Assembly: GCA_019055375.1 (NCBI GenBank)
Contig: JAHQIW010000897.1
Location: 1 to 64,000, forward strand
Direction of reading: 5' to 3'
DNA: 64,000 nt
Origin: Parelaphostrongylus tenuis
Taxonomy: Eukaryota > Nematoda > Chromadorea > Rhabditida > Metastrongylidae
The notes under the pieces are model-generated. The model was not told where the DNA came from. It saw only the letters and a program-made list of their open reading frames with translations, and did no database searches. The position numbers and the translations under genes are program-made. The stretch's first letter is position 1, and each line of letters begins with the position of its first letter. Positions 1 through 11,290 of the stretch are shown in pieces.

Positions 1-715
1 GCGTATCGGTAAGAGTGTTCTGTTGAAGACGTTCATAGTGATTTTCGGACTTATCATCCGTGTCTACCAAACGCAGAAATGTTCGAATAAGGTCGACTGT
101 ATTGCTCGGACGACTTTATAATGATAGTTTCTTTCAAGAGTGGTGTGAATGATTGAAGAAATCGGTTTTAAGTAACCTAGGTAGATTTAGACATTTTGTT
201 AACTGAACCTAATAACCTTTCTTTCCCTGTCACGAAAAATCAAATTTGCGCAAACGAGGACGTGTCTGTCTCCGTGCAAAACTTCGCATCGACAACGACA
301 TGGGTTGAACAAAACCCATAGAATCGTTATGAGTGTCTCTCTTCAGTGTTTGCTTTTCTTTAGAAAGCTTCTATGCCCACATGGATGAGCATATATATTA
401 GTGAGTTACCACGAATGGTCTGGTCGTAAGTGTTAATTATGCAGTCCTTTCATGCCTCACTTTTTACTGTAATCCGTGGCTTTAGTCTGATGTTCGTCAC
501 ACTTTTTTGGTGATACTGTAAAAACAGCATAGTCTCCAACAGTGACTCAAAATAATCATCTTAAACTAAAGATTCTCCCAAGTGCCTCGAACTTTTGGTA
601 GCTTGATTTTAACGCGTTAATAACGGCAGTGACCGAAGCTCGTTACTCAATAATTGTTCATTGCGCAAGTATTCAGTCTGGGTTTTTTTAGTCATTCAAG
701 TCAGTCAATGCTCAT
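1..715 (+). repeat. Partial third copy of the RTE-derived composite repeat
   Basis: These bases match the reverse complement of about 8735-9440 almost base for base, and match 14085-14765 more loosely. They therefore share orientation with the right arm of the large inverted repeat. In the fuller copies the segment corresponds, on the opposite strand, to the degenerate endonuclease and linker part of an RTE-like retrotransposon. Similarity stops at about 716, close to where the other copies switch from endonuclease-derived to reverse-transcriptase-derived sequence. The window edge cuts the left side. No intact reading frame remains. Confidence 0.8.
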
Positions 716-2889
716 TCTTAACAACATCACTTCAGATGAAATGGCATCTCTGCCCCGTTCTTCTGTATTTCTTAGGGAACTGTATGAAAACAATCTGCTT
801 GATTTTGCGTCATTTTCTTTTTGAATTACAGCTTTTGTAGTTGTTCAGATCTCGGCTCCTCTCATATAAAGTATCACTCATATCGAAATGTTTAGCCATT
901 GCTATGGCGTTCCTTTTTCTACAATACAGATTCGTAGAGCTCCATCGAGCAGCAATTAATGAAAAGATTAATAGATTGATATAGTAATAGATTTGAAGAA
1001 TAATTAATACCATATTATGTTATATCTAAGAATTAGATCAATAGAATTAGAGAATTAAATATTTATAGCGCAAGATTAATGGCGCCCGCACCGCTTCACG
1101 AGCATTTTCCCTTACACGGAATTCATTCATGGGTAGCAATAGCGAATTTGTTCCCGCGACAACTCCATCTCAAAGTAATCATGAGGAAACTGTATATCAA
1201 AATGTTTACAAAAAAAAGTGTAGTCGCACAATACCAAAGAGCAACTGTCTTCCTGCCAAAAAGATTCAGCGGACGAAGACGTCAGAGGGGACTGGTTTTG
1301 CGCATTGTAATCGAATACGAAAGCAGAGAGTTCAAAAAGTATGCGTGATGAACACAGAAGGCACTGGAAAATTTCAGTGCTCCTTGATAACTCTAATGAT
1401 TCAATTTGACTGATTCCTTTGCAAAAAGAAGTTCTTTAAATGACTACATTTTGGAAAATTTGGTCCATGGTTTCGGTGAAGGCTTCGGCATGATAGAGTG
1501 CCCTGGGGCGGTCAATAGACTTATCACACGATCTCTAACCATTAAATAAATCATCGTTATCCTGGAGTTTAGTTATAGGATTATAAACCTACGGAGTCCA
1601 TCGAGTAGTTGAGTGACTAGTTTTGGTAAAGCCATAGAAGCACACTATCACAACTATCTCAGAATCCAAGGGAAAATCACACGCGCCTACTATACAACAT
1701 TTCGGAGAGGCGAAAGAATGAAAGTGAAGTCACCACCGAAACCACACTCGAGCCGGGTGAATGCAATAGATGACGATTTCAAGACAACGAAGAAATGCTG
1801 AAGCTCGCAAAACATAAGAAAACAGGTCATCGTGGTACTTTCACGTTCAAGATATGAATGAGGGAAATTTTCTTTGGATCGCCACTAAAGATGTTAACTT
1901 CAAGATAATATATTGTAAAGTAGAAGTAAGAGTTTAGCTAGATTAGCTGACCAATAAGTCAGAAATGATATATTATAATAATACTACTTCCGACTAATCA
2001 ATCGCATGCTTTATTCAATTTCACCGACACTCCATAGACAACAGTAACGATGTTTCGACAGCTCGAAAATTACAAAAAAAAAAACCATTTTATATGCCCA
2101 TGAAAATCCGCATAAAACAATTAATCAAATGAAGGCCTTAAGACGGTCGCTATGTACAAAAGACACGTTTCAACAAAACGCCATAGTCCTGTATAGCAGG
2201 CTTTTTCCTCAAAAAACTAAAGTGAAAGGCTCCAAAAAGCCTCGCTACAATGAAATCGAAAGAGATTCGGCCCAGCGCGATAACGTGGGAAAGTTTAAGT
2301 AGTAATAGGACACGAATTTCCAGAGTGTTATCCTGACACAATCCAAATCATTCACTCAGTAACGTAGTAGTGGCGTAGGTGACGCCGGTGAAATAACAAA
2401 GCAGTGGGTTTCAGTAGGTGAAACATAAAAAGACTTCATGATATAAGATTCATTGGTTCAGCCGATAATCTCAAGTCCTAACGACAGATGAAAATCATTT
2501 CACGTAGTGGTATTTATTATCACAAGAGTTTTAGAATTGGAGTTACGAATTCATGGTATGCTCGTCATATGGTGAGTTGAATCCGAGTTGTGGAAGGCGA
2601 AGCTGAAAACCTTACATATTCATCTTTACTCTAACTCTTTGAGGATGTATCAGATATCTATGAGAGACACTTCCATTTGAACTTGTTCAAGTTGATAATA
2701 TCGAAAGATTCAAAATGAAATTCATTGTTCTGAAATTCTCGACATTAAAGTTTCTTGGGCAGAATCCCGTTTTTTTTTTTTTTTTTGGTAATTTTAGGTT
2801 TTAGAAAAAACCGTCATGCAAAACAAGTGTGAAAAGATGATGTTTATATATCTTGAGAAGTAGTAAATCATCCGGGCTGAATTACAGCC
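716..2889. other. AT-rich stretch without recognisable gene
   Basis: Several open frames of 60-94 codons occur (for example two overlapping ones at 1079-1413), but none has splice-site context or family resemblance. A poly-T run lies near 2770-2786. I see no gene here. Confidence 0.6.
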
Positions 2890-2902
2890 ATTGTATTTCA
2901 AC

Positions 2903-3162
2903 ATGGGGAGCCGTGGCCAGGTGGTTGTGGTGCTCGTCATGGCGAGCGTAAAGCTGAGCTTCGCCCCTTCCCCTCACCTCTCTCTGGCAGTCAACAACAG
3001 CATCCAATGGAACGCCACAGCAAGGCTGTCCTCGAGATTGCAAGAAGACTTTCTAAACCAGTATTCTATGCCGTTCAAGAAGAAAACGAAAAAACGAATT
3101 GAAAACGAATTGAATGCTATAAGCACTGGGATACGCACAGTTAAAAAAACAACACTGTGATG
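2903..3162 (+). repeat. Dispersed coding-like repeat, family X (copy 1)
   Basis: This segment shares a recognisable backbone with 62518-62765 (-) and 30166-30625 (-): a G/T-rich opening that reads as a run of valines, then a stretch reading SGSQQQ in the best frame of the other copies, then a lysine-rich end. Here the original frame is broken, and a chance 89-codon frame at 2891-3160 runs across it. The protein origin is not recognised. It is probably a fragment of an unidentified mobile element. Confidence 0.55.
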
Positions 3163-3769
3163 ACGGATCAAATAAAGTGCTAAAGTATTATAGCATATGG
3201 CTCAATACGAGGTCATATCGTCGTCTATGCTTGGACTATGGCGGACCACACATTTGAACAGTTCTGGTGTTTCATAGCAGGCCATATTACAATAAATTAC
3301 ACCACGATATGGAAACAGCTAAAGAAAACATCGACGATTCTCAAATTGCTCCTCGTATAATCAATAACAGAAGGGAAGTGCGACTTTCTTCTCTGAATAA
3401 TCTTCCAAAAAAGGACGATTCACTCAAGGTGATGCGCTAGAAAATAGCTTATATAGAGTGGTTTTGTGAAAAACTTCTTTCTTTTGAGGTTTTATAAGCC
3501 AGGAATTTAATCAAAAATATTATGAAGAGATGAATCATTTTAATCAATGAAAATGACTTGAAGAAAATTTTTTCGATTGGTAACCTTTTGAAAGAATTAG
3601 AAGTTGCTAGTATTCTTCATTCCGAAACTGAATATAGAAATCTAAAAGCATAAAAGAGCACACTGTGTGGTGAATGAAACCTCAGAATTCCTTATTAATG
3701 AAAGTGGAAAATAAAACAAATAAGCGATGATATCCTCTACAAAACTTTTCAAAGCATATTTGTCCTAGT

Positions 3770-3946
3770 CAGGTGCCTGAGAGCTTGCTAATAAATAAAC
3801 TCCGTGTTTCTATTACCAAGGACAAGTCTGGTACCACTTCGTCGGCTCAAGGCTAACGGAAGGATTAGTTAGTGAGATCGAACTAATGACGAAGCTCATG
3901 TGTTTTGCACTGCTTCTTAAACCACTATGCTAACTCGTCTCAACAG
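3770..3946 (-). repeat. tRNA-derived SINE-like repeat, family A (truncated)
   Basis: The segment aligns with the better copy at 15265-15563: a 'gacaagtctggtacca' block, then a degenerate B box ('gagatcgaac' on +) and an A-box-like 'accactatgctaac'. The head lies at the high-coordinate end, so the element is on the minus strand. The far tail is missing. Confidence 0.5.
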
Positions 3947-4803
3947 TCCAAAGGAAATGAGGGAAGACAAACTCTCAAAAGAAGTTTCAAGGCGTTACTG
4001 ACTCGATTAGCTTGAATTTTTAGCGATGGATTTGAAATTGTGTCTTAACGAACGAGAGAAAGCGAAAACGCAGAAACAGCGATGATTAGTGAGTGCCTTT
4101 TGAGGAACAAAGCTGAAAACAATTTTATTGCAGTAATAAAGGAGCTCATAAATCCTTCATTCAACTCTTTATTACATGCACATGCAGTTGAAATTGTTTT
4201 ATTATTTTACTCCGCGTTTCTTATGTGTAGCATATTTATGTACCAACTGAAAGCTTGCTAAGGTAATCCAATACGATGTGAGCGTCACAAGGAGTGACAT
4301 CCTATTAGCCAGAGCATTGCCCAACAACTTAATGTTCTCCTCTCGAATATTTACGAGATTACAATGTTCAATTTCCATTTACTGTTTGCTTTCTCTTCAT
4401 TACAGGACACGATGTGAACTATAATCACAAGAACGCTGAGGTAAAAAAAGGTTATAAATCGAAGGGGCTTTGAATGTGCGATTACCCCTTTCTGGGACTC
4501 ACGTGCTAACCACTATGCCAACAGAGCCCTTTCTTTGTCTACCTCTTACGAAGTCTCAACTTATCAGTTATATCAGAAGGAATGGGAAGAATTTGGAGAT
4601 CATAATCGGCATGGGACCCATTTAACCCGAAGTTGTTTTCAAGACCAGAGTACTAGCAATTTTTTGCTCTCTTTTATGGTTAAAGGATGTACAATGAATC
4701 ACAATAGTTATATACACATCGATAAATTGCAATACTTCCGTTTTTTCAAGTTTCTTTTGCGAGATATTTTTTCATAAGACTCAGCCTGCATAAATAAATA
4801 TTG
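3947..4803. other. No gene seen; degenerate tRNA-like head at its end
   Basis: Around 4460-4535 the minus strand reads like a decayed tRNA head, with 'ggcatagtggttagcac' resembling an A box and a poor B box. The 80-codon frame at 4535-4777 has no recognisable similarity. Confidence 0.4.
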
Positions 4804-4985
4804 ATTACTTCGAAATTATAGTATTTTCACTGCTTTTTTCGCAGTGTTATTGTGTTACTTATATGACTGAGAGATTGAGTGGTGAACAAAAACACAATCA
4901 ATCAATCAATCAATCTCTCAGTCATATAAGTAACACAATAACACTGCGAAAAAAGCAGTGAAATACTATAATTTCGAAGTATTAG
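4804..4985. repeat. Near-perfect 74-bp-arm inverted repeat (hairpin)
   Basis: Left arm 4804-4877 and right arm 4912-4985 are reverse complements with a single 1-base length difference. The 34-base loop contains a (TCAA)n run. A smaller hairpin (cactgc...gcagtg) lies inside each arm. The inner part of the left arm plus the loop (4861-4895) is itself the reverse complement of 5187-5220, which follows the tRNA-like sequence at 5112-5183. Confidence 0.9.
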
Positions 4986-5111
4986 TAATTAGAATAGCTA
5001 ACAGCTCAACTGGGTTTACAAAGCGAAATCGCATACCCGACCAAACCCGTCAAAGGTTGGTGGCTGATAGCTAACATTGAGATGTCGAAGAATGAGTGGT
5101 CGGGCAAATGT

Positions 5112-5183
5112 GCCTTAGTGGTGTAGTGGTAGAGCACGCGTCCCCGGATAGGATGAAACGTGGGTTCGATTCCCGCCTGAGGC
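5112..5183 (+). tRNA. tRNA-like sequence with complete cloverleaf (probably a SINE head)
   Basis: The 72 bases fold as a full class I cloverleaf: 7-bp acceptor stem (gccttag/ctgaggc), D stem gtgt/gcac with GG in the loop, 5-bp anticodon stem cgtcc/ggatg, 7-base loop ccggata, and T stem gtggg/cccgc with loop ttcgatt. The anticodon reads GGA, which would be serine, but the 4-base variable loop is unlike a normal class II tRNA-Ser, and position 33 is C rather than T. Relatives with the same anticodon at 34275-34345, 34622-34693 and 46262-46332 sit in repeats. I infer a tRNA-derived repeat head rather than a functional tRNA gene. Confidence 0.5.
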
Positions 5184-5299
5184 CGTGTTTTTGCTCACCA
5201 CTCAATCTCTCAGTCATATATATTAATAATTTTTTATTCTTGGCTGTTGTTATCACTAATAGAGTAAGAACATTGTTGAGAGAACAGAAAAGAATCTGA

Positions 5300-6029
5300 G
5301 TTCTCCTTATCAGACACGAGTGTTAGTAACAAGATCTATTTAACAGTGGATAAAACTTCCCTTCGCTTCATAAAGCACTCAAATGGTTAAAAGAAAATTA
5401 CCGTTGAATATGCCGAACAATTTTAACTGTTGTTCAAAGTGAGCGATGCTGCTGATTATCAATCATCATCGACGATTTCCCTTACAGCATTCGTTTCGAA
5501 ATGAGTCACGTGTATTCCAGTCACATCACATAATTCTTCTGATGGTTCTCTGTGTTTATTTCAAACCTATCGTCATCTTGTGTGCCATTTACAGAACTTT
5601 TCCAACTTTCTCTTGGTTCAATATCAAATTATATACCTTAGCGATTTTCATAGTATTGATAGTTCTACCCTCAATTACACACATTCACGTAAGAATCAGT
5701 TGCTAACGAAAGAAGGTCTTAAAAAAAATGATTGCTGTTGACAAAAAAAAGCCAAATTTTTTCTTTACATAACTCAACATCGGATATTGTACTGATTCTA
5801 GTACTTGGTTTATTCAATTTTTATGTTCACGTTATAGTTCACAAATGACTTCAAATCTGACAACTGCTGGAGAACTTTGCAAATAGAAATTTCATAAGAT
5901 AAAAACATGTCTGCTTTAGAATGAAACCTGACAAGGTCATGAGTGCACAACAGAGAGTGAAGTAAAATATGGGCGCGTCGATATCCCTTTGAGAACATCG
6001 TTGATAAGCATGCGGTGTCGTGGCGTCGC
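5300..6029. other. No supported gene; one hydrophobic open frame
   Basis: An 86-codon frame at 5446-5706 (+) is rich in Ile, Leu, Val and Phe and could span a membrane. It has no recognisable family and no splice context, so I do not call it a gene. Confidence 0.4.
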
Positions 6030-6125
6030 TTGCGCGGCAGTCGTAGGCAGGCAGCATCTGTCTGACTGAATGCCTGCCTTCCCACGAGACGCAATGCCGT
6101 CATTACAGTAGCTGAGTGAGATTGT
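6030..6125 (+). repeat. Dispersed repeat family F, copy 1
   Basis: It shares 'cccacg(a/g)gacgc' and 'acagtagctgagtgaga' with 6505-6600. In reverse complement it also matches 23215-23400 and 24925-25020. Function unknown. Confidence 0.5.
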
Positions 6126-6504
6126 GAGAAAAATCACAGAGCGAGAAAAAAGGCAGAGAAGAGGAATAACAAAAGTATGCCTTGGGTATGGACCACCAGT
6201 CTAAGAAGCCAGAGGCTGTAACTCGAAGAAAATGGCAAGGTTATGCGAAAACAATTACGAAACAAACGTTATCTGTCATTTTCATCGACTACTCTTGAGA
6301 GTTTTTCGATCGATCTCAACTACGAACACTATTAATTGCTCAAATATGCTTCCTCTCATTGCGATGTGGTTTTTTTTTTTGTTAATCGTTTAACTAAAAT
6401 CATCTTTCTAGAAGCCTCTTCATTAGATCTCATCAGTTTATGATAATAATGCTCTCTGAGAATATGAGTTCATCTCCTCGCATCCATAGTCTTAGAGGTC
6501 TTCA

Positions 6505-6640
6505 ATTACGCAAGCCAGCAGCATCTGTATATCTGGTCGTCTGCGCCTGCTCTCCCACGGGACGCGTCGTCGCCTTTACAGTAGCTGAGTGAGATTTGAC
6601 GTCGCGTGGCTTGGCACGATAAGTGCAATATAATCCTTAA
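6505..6640 (+). repeat. Dispersed repeat family F, copy 2
   Basis: Same block as 6030-6125, extended by 'gacgtcgcgtggc', which matches the reverse complement of 23240-23270. Confidence 0.5.
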
Positions 6641-7499
6641 CGGGATAAAATACACATAAGACAAACTCTGCACTTTGCCCAGAACAGGAACGATGAAACC
6701 TATTGGATAAATACTTAAACAAAATACTGAAAAATTTGGTCATCCTGTTCCTATTACATTTCAAATATTTATCCAAGTAAAAGCAATAATTACTGCGTAA
6801 CAGCCAAACGCAATCAACAGTAGTAATATAATTTTAGATCATAAATGGGAAAAATACGGTACGAAAATGACATAGTGGAAATCACCAATCATTCTAGCAA
6901 ATGATAAGACTTGTTTATCTAAACACTAACGAAAACGGCAAGAGCAATGAAAACGATTGAACTCTTTTATCCTCTTTCGTAATACTGATTGATAGAAGAC
7001 AATCACTCAGCCTTGAAAGCTAACTTTCCTTCAACCTCGACGTTATCATTCAATAGTTGCTTGTTTTGACTTAGCTAGCAGCACGAGTTTTATATGAAAA
7101 CCTATTTGGCTAGAGTTTAACGTCTTCAACTTCCTCGAAGCCGAAGATTCGAGTAGATTGTCCACGCCGTTAGTTCGTCCTCGTTGTGTTCGTTTTTTTT
7201 TTCTTCGTACGAGTCGAATATTTCTCGGTACTGCACCTCTCGAATAGAGGACTTCACTCGGCATTGCCCTCATATGAAGAATGCTTGTTATACTAATTAC
7301 CCGTTGATAATGACTTACTTTCTCGGGCAATCTATCCTACAGTTGTCGGTATTACTTTATTTATCATATTTTATATTTTTTGACTTTCTTTATTATCAGC
7401 TAGTATAAAGAGTAGTAATATTTTGAGAACCGATTCTACTCTTCGGTCTAAGTTATAGAAACAACTATTGATCTTTACATTATTATTTAAGCCAACTTA
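6641..7499. other. No gene seen
   Basis: AT-rich sequence with short open frames (up to 94 codons at 7046-7330 on minus). None has family resemblance or credible splice sites. Confidence 0.5.
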
Positions 7500-7705
7500 T
7501 CATGTGGTCTGGTAAGGGCTCTTGTACAGCACGATACACGTGTTTCGTCCTTGACTCTTCAGTTGGGAAGAACCCGTCGTCTTTCGAGTTCTATAAGTCA
7601 GCCTTCTTTGATAGACCACTGACATGCATGGCTTAGAAATAATTACTAGGCATATTGAGATTTGAGCTTTAGTCTTGAGAAAACACTCGAAACGAAAGAC
7701 TTTTA
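7500..7705. repeat. MITE-like family C, single decayed end
   Basis: It contains 'cgatacacgtgtttcg', 'ataagtcagcc' and 'agaccactgacatgc' in the order seen in the terminal inverted repeats of the complete element at 55673-55982. Confidence 0.55.
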
Positions 7706-7852
7706 TCATATCAGCCAGGATTCGAGTCCACATCTCCCTTTGTCCGGGAGCGCTTACTGAGTGTGTGAGGGAGCGAGAGTGGAAGCCGTTGCGCTACTGA
7801 ACATCTACAACATCATACCACCACTAAAAGCGGCTGAATAAAAGTAGCTCCG

Positions 7853-7876
7853 TATATATATATGTATATCTATCTA

Positions 7877-7938
<62 letters not shown>
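7853..7938. repeat. (TA)n microsatellite
   Basis: An almost pure run of TA dinucleotides with a few TATC units at its left edge. A (TA)n tract occupies the equivalent place in the right arm (15801-15831). Confidence 0.95.
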
Positions 7939-7942
<4 letters not shown>

Positions 7943-8289
7943 TTACTTGGGCAGTCCGAATTCACTAGTGGTGCGGATACCAGCACGTAGTCCATCTGTC
8001 CCTTTGTTTGGCTGTGGCCGTCCATGGCAATAGTATAATTTGATCCTGGCGGCTGGAGCTAGTATTATACCGTGATCTGAAAAAACATCGGCAGTTGCTA
8101 GTAAAGCTAGTTTACTTCTTTTACGAACAGATTTGTCCAACGTGTAGATGGTCGTCCACGGGGACACGTACATTGTCGTGAAATCCACTCTATAGCTCTT
8201 CTCGTCCGTCTGTCCGTCTGTTCTTCCAAATATACGGCCGACCCATCGGTGCTTCGCTGAATATGTGTAAACCACTGAGCCAATAAGAT

Positions 8290-8723
8290 GGAATAGACCT
8301 TGAAGATCTGAGCTATGCAAGCCAGCTAGACGCTGTAAACGCCGAGTAAATTTTAGAAGACATCGTTCAAACGCTCTGTGAGTTGCTCGTAGCAGTCTTG
8401 ATGTGGTCGAAGTATTAGCCCATGTCTCAGCTGCGTAGCAGAGCTCCGGAAGGACCATCGAATCAAAAGGTGAGCATGAAGTTCGTGGTCAGTTAGTTGG
8501 TCGGTGGCTTCTTTGAAAGGCCCGAATACGGCCCATGCTGCCCCTCTTTCTTTCTAGTCCCTCCTTCATATGGCTTCCTATGTTCAGTAAGCGCCCAAGG
8601 TACACATACGAGGTGGTTTTTGTAATCAGAGAACCTTCCGTCTTGACATGTACACCATTGCACCAATTGCTCTTCATGAATTGGGTCCCATCCTGCACAA
8701 ATTCCCGTCAACACAAATCTGGT
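8290..8723 (-). pseudogene. RTE-type reverse transcriptase, C-terminal fragment (left arm)
   Basis: In the best minus-strand frames the segment reads TQFMKSNWCNG, then SYVYLGRLLNIG (the RT motif E region), then after frameshifts LCYAAETWA and ERCLLKF. These match the C-terminal thumb and tail of RTE-clade non-LTR retrotransposon proteins. The catalytic palm is absent. The frame is broken between 8489 and 8458. The same fragment sits at 14765-15195 on the plus strand. It is dead as a coding sequence. Confidence 0.8.
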
Positions 8724-8799
8724 TATGAGCATTGACTGACTTGAATGACTTAAACCCAGACTGAATACTTGCGCATGAACGATATTAATTGAGAACGAG

Positions 8800-9710
8800 C
8801 TTCGGTCACGCCGTTATTAACGCGTTAAAATCAAGCTACCAAAAAGTTCGAGGCACTTGGAGAAATTCTTTAGTTAAGAGGATATATTTTCGAGTCACTG
8901 TTGGAGACTATGCTGTTTACAGTATCACCAGAAAAAGTGTGACGAACATCAGACTAAAGCCACGGATTACAGTGAAAAAGTGAGATGAAAGGACTGCATA
9001 AGTTAACACTTACGACCAAGACCATTCGTGGTAACTCACGAATATATATGCTCATCCATGTGGGCATGGAAGCTTTCTAAAGAAAAGCAACACTGAAGAT
9101 AGACCACATCATAACGATTCAATGGTTTTGTTCAACCCATGTCGTTGTCGATGCGAAGTTTTGCACGGAGACAGACTACGTCCTCGTTTGCGCAAAATTT
9201 GATTTTTCGTGAAAGGGAAAGAAAGTTATTAGGTTCAGTTAACAAAATTCTAAATCTACCTAGGTACCTATAAAACCTATTTCTTCAATCATTCACCCAC
9301 TCTTGGAAAGAAACTATCATTAATAAAGTCGTCGAGCAATACAGTCGACTTATTCAACATTTCTGCGTTGTAGACACGGATGATAAAGTCCGAAAATCAC
9401 TATGGAACGTCTTTCAACAGAAACACTCTTACCGATACGCCAACGTGAGATAGTACAAGCAGCAGGCATCCATCAACAGACATCCACATTTGCAAAACGC
9501 ACAAGAAGAGTGATAGCAGAGGGTATTAAAAAGAGGAGAGCAGCAATTATGGTCAAAAGCTGCAGAAGAGTGAAGGGCATTAGCAAGCACCATCGGATCT
9601 TTGGCAATTGCTTATTTAACACAACTAAATTCCTACGCTTAAACGGAACAGTTGCAGCTTGGATAAAATCAGTGAGGAAGATCGGTCACTATTACTACTC
9701 GCGTCTTTGA
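8800..9710 (+). pseudogene. RTE-type endonuclease and linker relic (left arm)
   Basis: At 8789-8983 the frame reads SSYQK...VTVGDYA, resembling the (V)xVGDFNA core of an apurinic-like (EEP) endonuclease. At 9402-9710 it reads RLSTETLLPIRQR and KKRRAA, typical of the linker between endonuclease and reverse transcriptase in RTE elements. Several stops and frameshifts interrupt it. Its orientation is opposite to the neighbouring RT C-terminal piece (8290-8723, minus), so the ancestral element was rearranged before the arms were duplicated. Confidence 0.65.
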
Positions 9711-11290
9711 ATAAATATGTTTTTCCTTCCTCATAGAAAATCAAAAATGTTAGATGTCTCGTTTTACCCATTCGACCTGACAAAATTCACAGTGCTTCTT
9801 CGTCGGCAAAGGTAAAAAAAAAAACCGAGCAACATGTAATCTGAAGAGAATAAAACTGAACAAATGAAAGACAGATGTTGAGTGCACCTGAGCATGAACA
9901 GTCAAAGCTACTTCACACATTATTCTTTCTATATTTTCCACATGATTGAAATGCCTACTTCAGAAGCAACGCTTTGAGGTCGTCTTCCCCAAGGTCAAGA
10001 CATCCTATCTATTTAATGTGTTACAACATGTTTCAAAAAAAAATTCAATGCCTATCAAGTAGAAACACATACCTTTCAACCTCGTATAGGGGTAAGATCA
10101 GTAGTATGTTGCCGCACACTCAACAATGAACCGTAGACAAGTTAAATGAATCTAGGATAAGATATCAACAATTCGTTTCAGCCATTCGCCATTCCTAATC
10201 AGGTCTGCTTTTCTGTAATTTATCTAGAACCCTCAAGGGTTTTCTGTAAAAACGTACGTCACTGGTGTCTTAAGAATTTCACCTCAAAGTTGTCATCAAG
10301 GTGCTCTCTTTCCTGAAGGTACCTGTAGAAGCTCGAAGAGCAGGATTCCTCACTCCCTTCAGACTTTCAGGGGCGAGGTTGTGTCGATGAGAAGATGAGA
10401 AAACCCTAAACGGGATGCCTGGAATGTTTAACTTCACCACTGCTTCAAATGCTAATGGGAAAAGAATTGTCCTCCTCACTCCCGCCTCTACCGCATTAAT
10501 CGCATTGGTTTGAATTAGTTTCAAAGCTACAAAATTTTTCTGAGCAGTCTGATCAGCATATCATGTGAGTGCAAGTCATCTGCGTATTTAAGTATCCGCT
10601 TCTCTTCTATCCCATTTCTCAGTGGTTTGTATATTTTTGAAAACCTGAAGGACTAAAATTTAGCCCAAAGAGTAAATATTTTGCAAATTGTTGTAGATAT
10701 GTTTAGAAAATTGTTGATTGCATAAAAAGGCATTTTTTTGGAAAAATTTTTGCTTCATGCTATTTTGCGCGTCACTTCGCTCTTGATTTTCCATGTCACT
10801 TTCACTTATTTATTATTATTTCAACACTCATTTACGATAATCACGTTTATGATCTCAATAAAAGATAGATGGTGTCGGTCTCCTTCATAAGTTTTGTTTG
10901 GACAAAGGTAAACCAGCTCCAGTAGTGAGAAGTTCTATAAGTCGGTGCCGTACTGGCTATACAATAAGCAGTAAGACTGATTTGACCATCAATAAATAAA
11001 TAATGCCACAATAATCAGATTCTTCTGCGTAAAAATGTAGCTATGACTAGTAAAATTCTAGATTCAGTACTTTCTCGCCCACTGATTTCATCGGACTTCT
11101 CGCTTTCCAACGAACGCTTTCTCAGCCATCTTGACAGATGAGTTTCAAAAATCAAAAATGCAACGCGTATAGCTCCATAGTAGTTCTTGTGTGCCTACCT
11201 CAAGCACTCTGATCTAAGCAGAGGAACACAGTTCTTCTTCTAGAACAAGATAGATTTCCGCGGTTCTGATTTGGGTAATGAAACTGTGTT
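9711..11290. other. Inner part of the left arm, identity unclear
   Basis: Repeated at 12270-13850 in inverse orientation. An 81-codon minus frame at 10279-10524 is flanked by a sequence that reads YADDLHSH, which might be an RT motif C. The surrounding residues do not support an RT domain, so I leave it unassigned. Confidence 0.4.

Larger units (their letters stand above)
7711..11290 (-). repeat. Left arm of a very large inverted repeat
   Basis: Read from 11290 down to 7711, this arm aligns colinearly with 12270-15994. Anchors: caagaactactatgg (about 11185-11199) with 12372-12386; the YADD-like or YANG-like stretch near 10560 with 12980; the endonuclease/linker relic with 13857-14700; the RT C-terminus with 14765-15195; and the tRNA-like outer end with 15910-15994. 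By eye the arms are well diverged, roughly four-fifths identical in the better parts. Confidence 0.85.

Noticed and set aside
5446..5706. Hydrophobic 86-codon frame as a membrane protein exon
   Set aside because: No family features, and AT-rich DNA gives such frames by chance.
7943..8458. 171-codon minus open frame
   Set aside because: Only its first part is genuine RTE C-terminus. The rest crosses frameshifted repeat sequence shared with the right arm, so it is not a gene.
10540..10600. Minus-strand YADD-like stretch that could be an RT active site
   Set aside because: Flanking residues do not match RT palm motifs and the other arm reads CANG at the same place. Probably chance.
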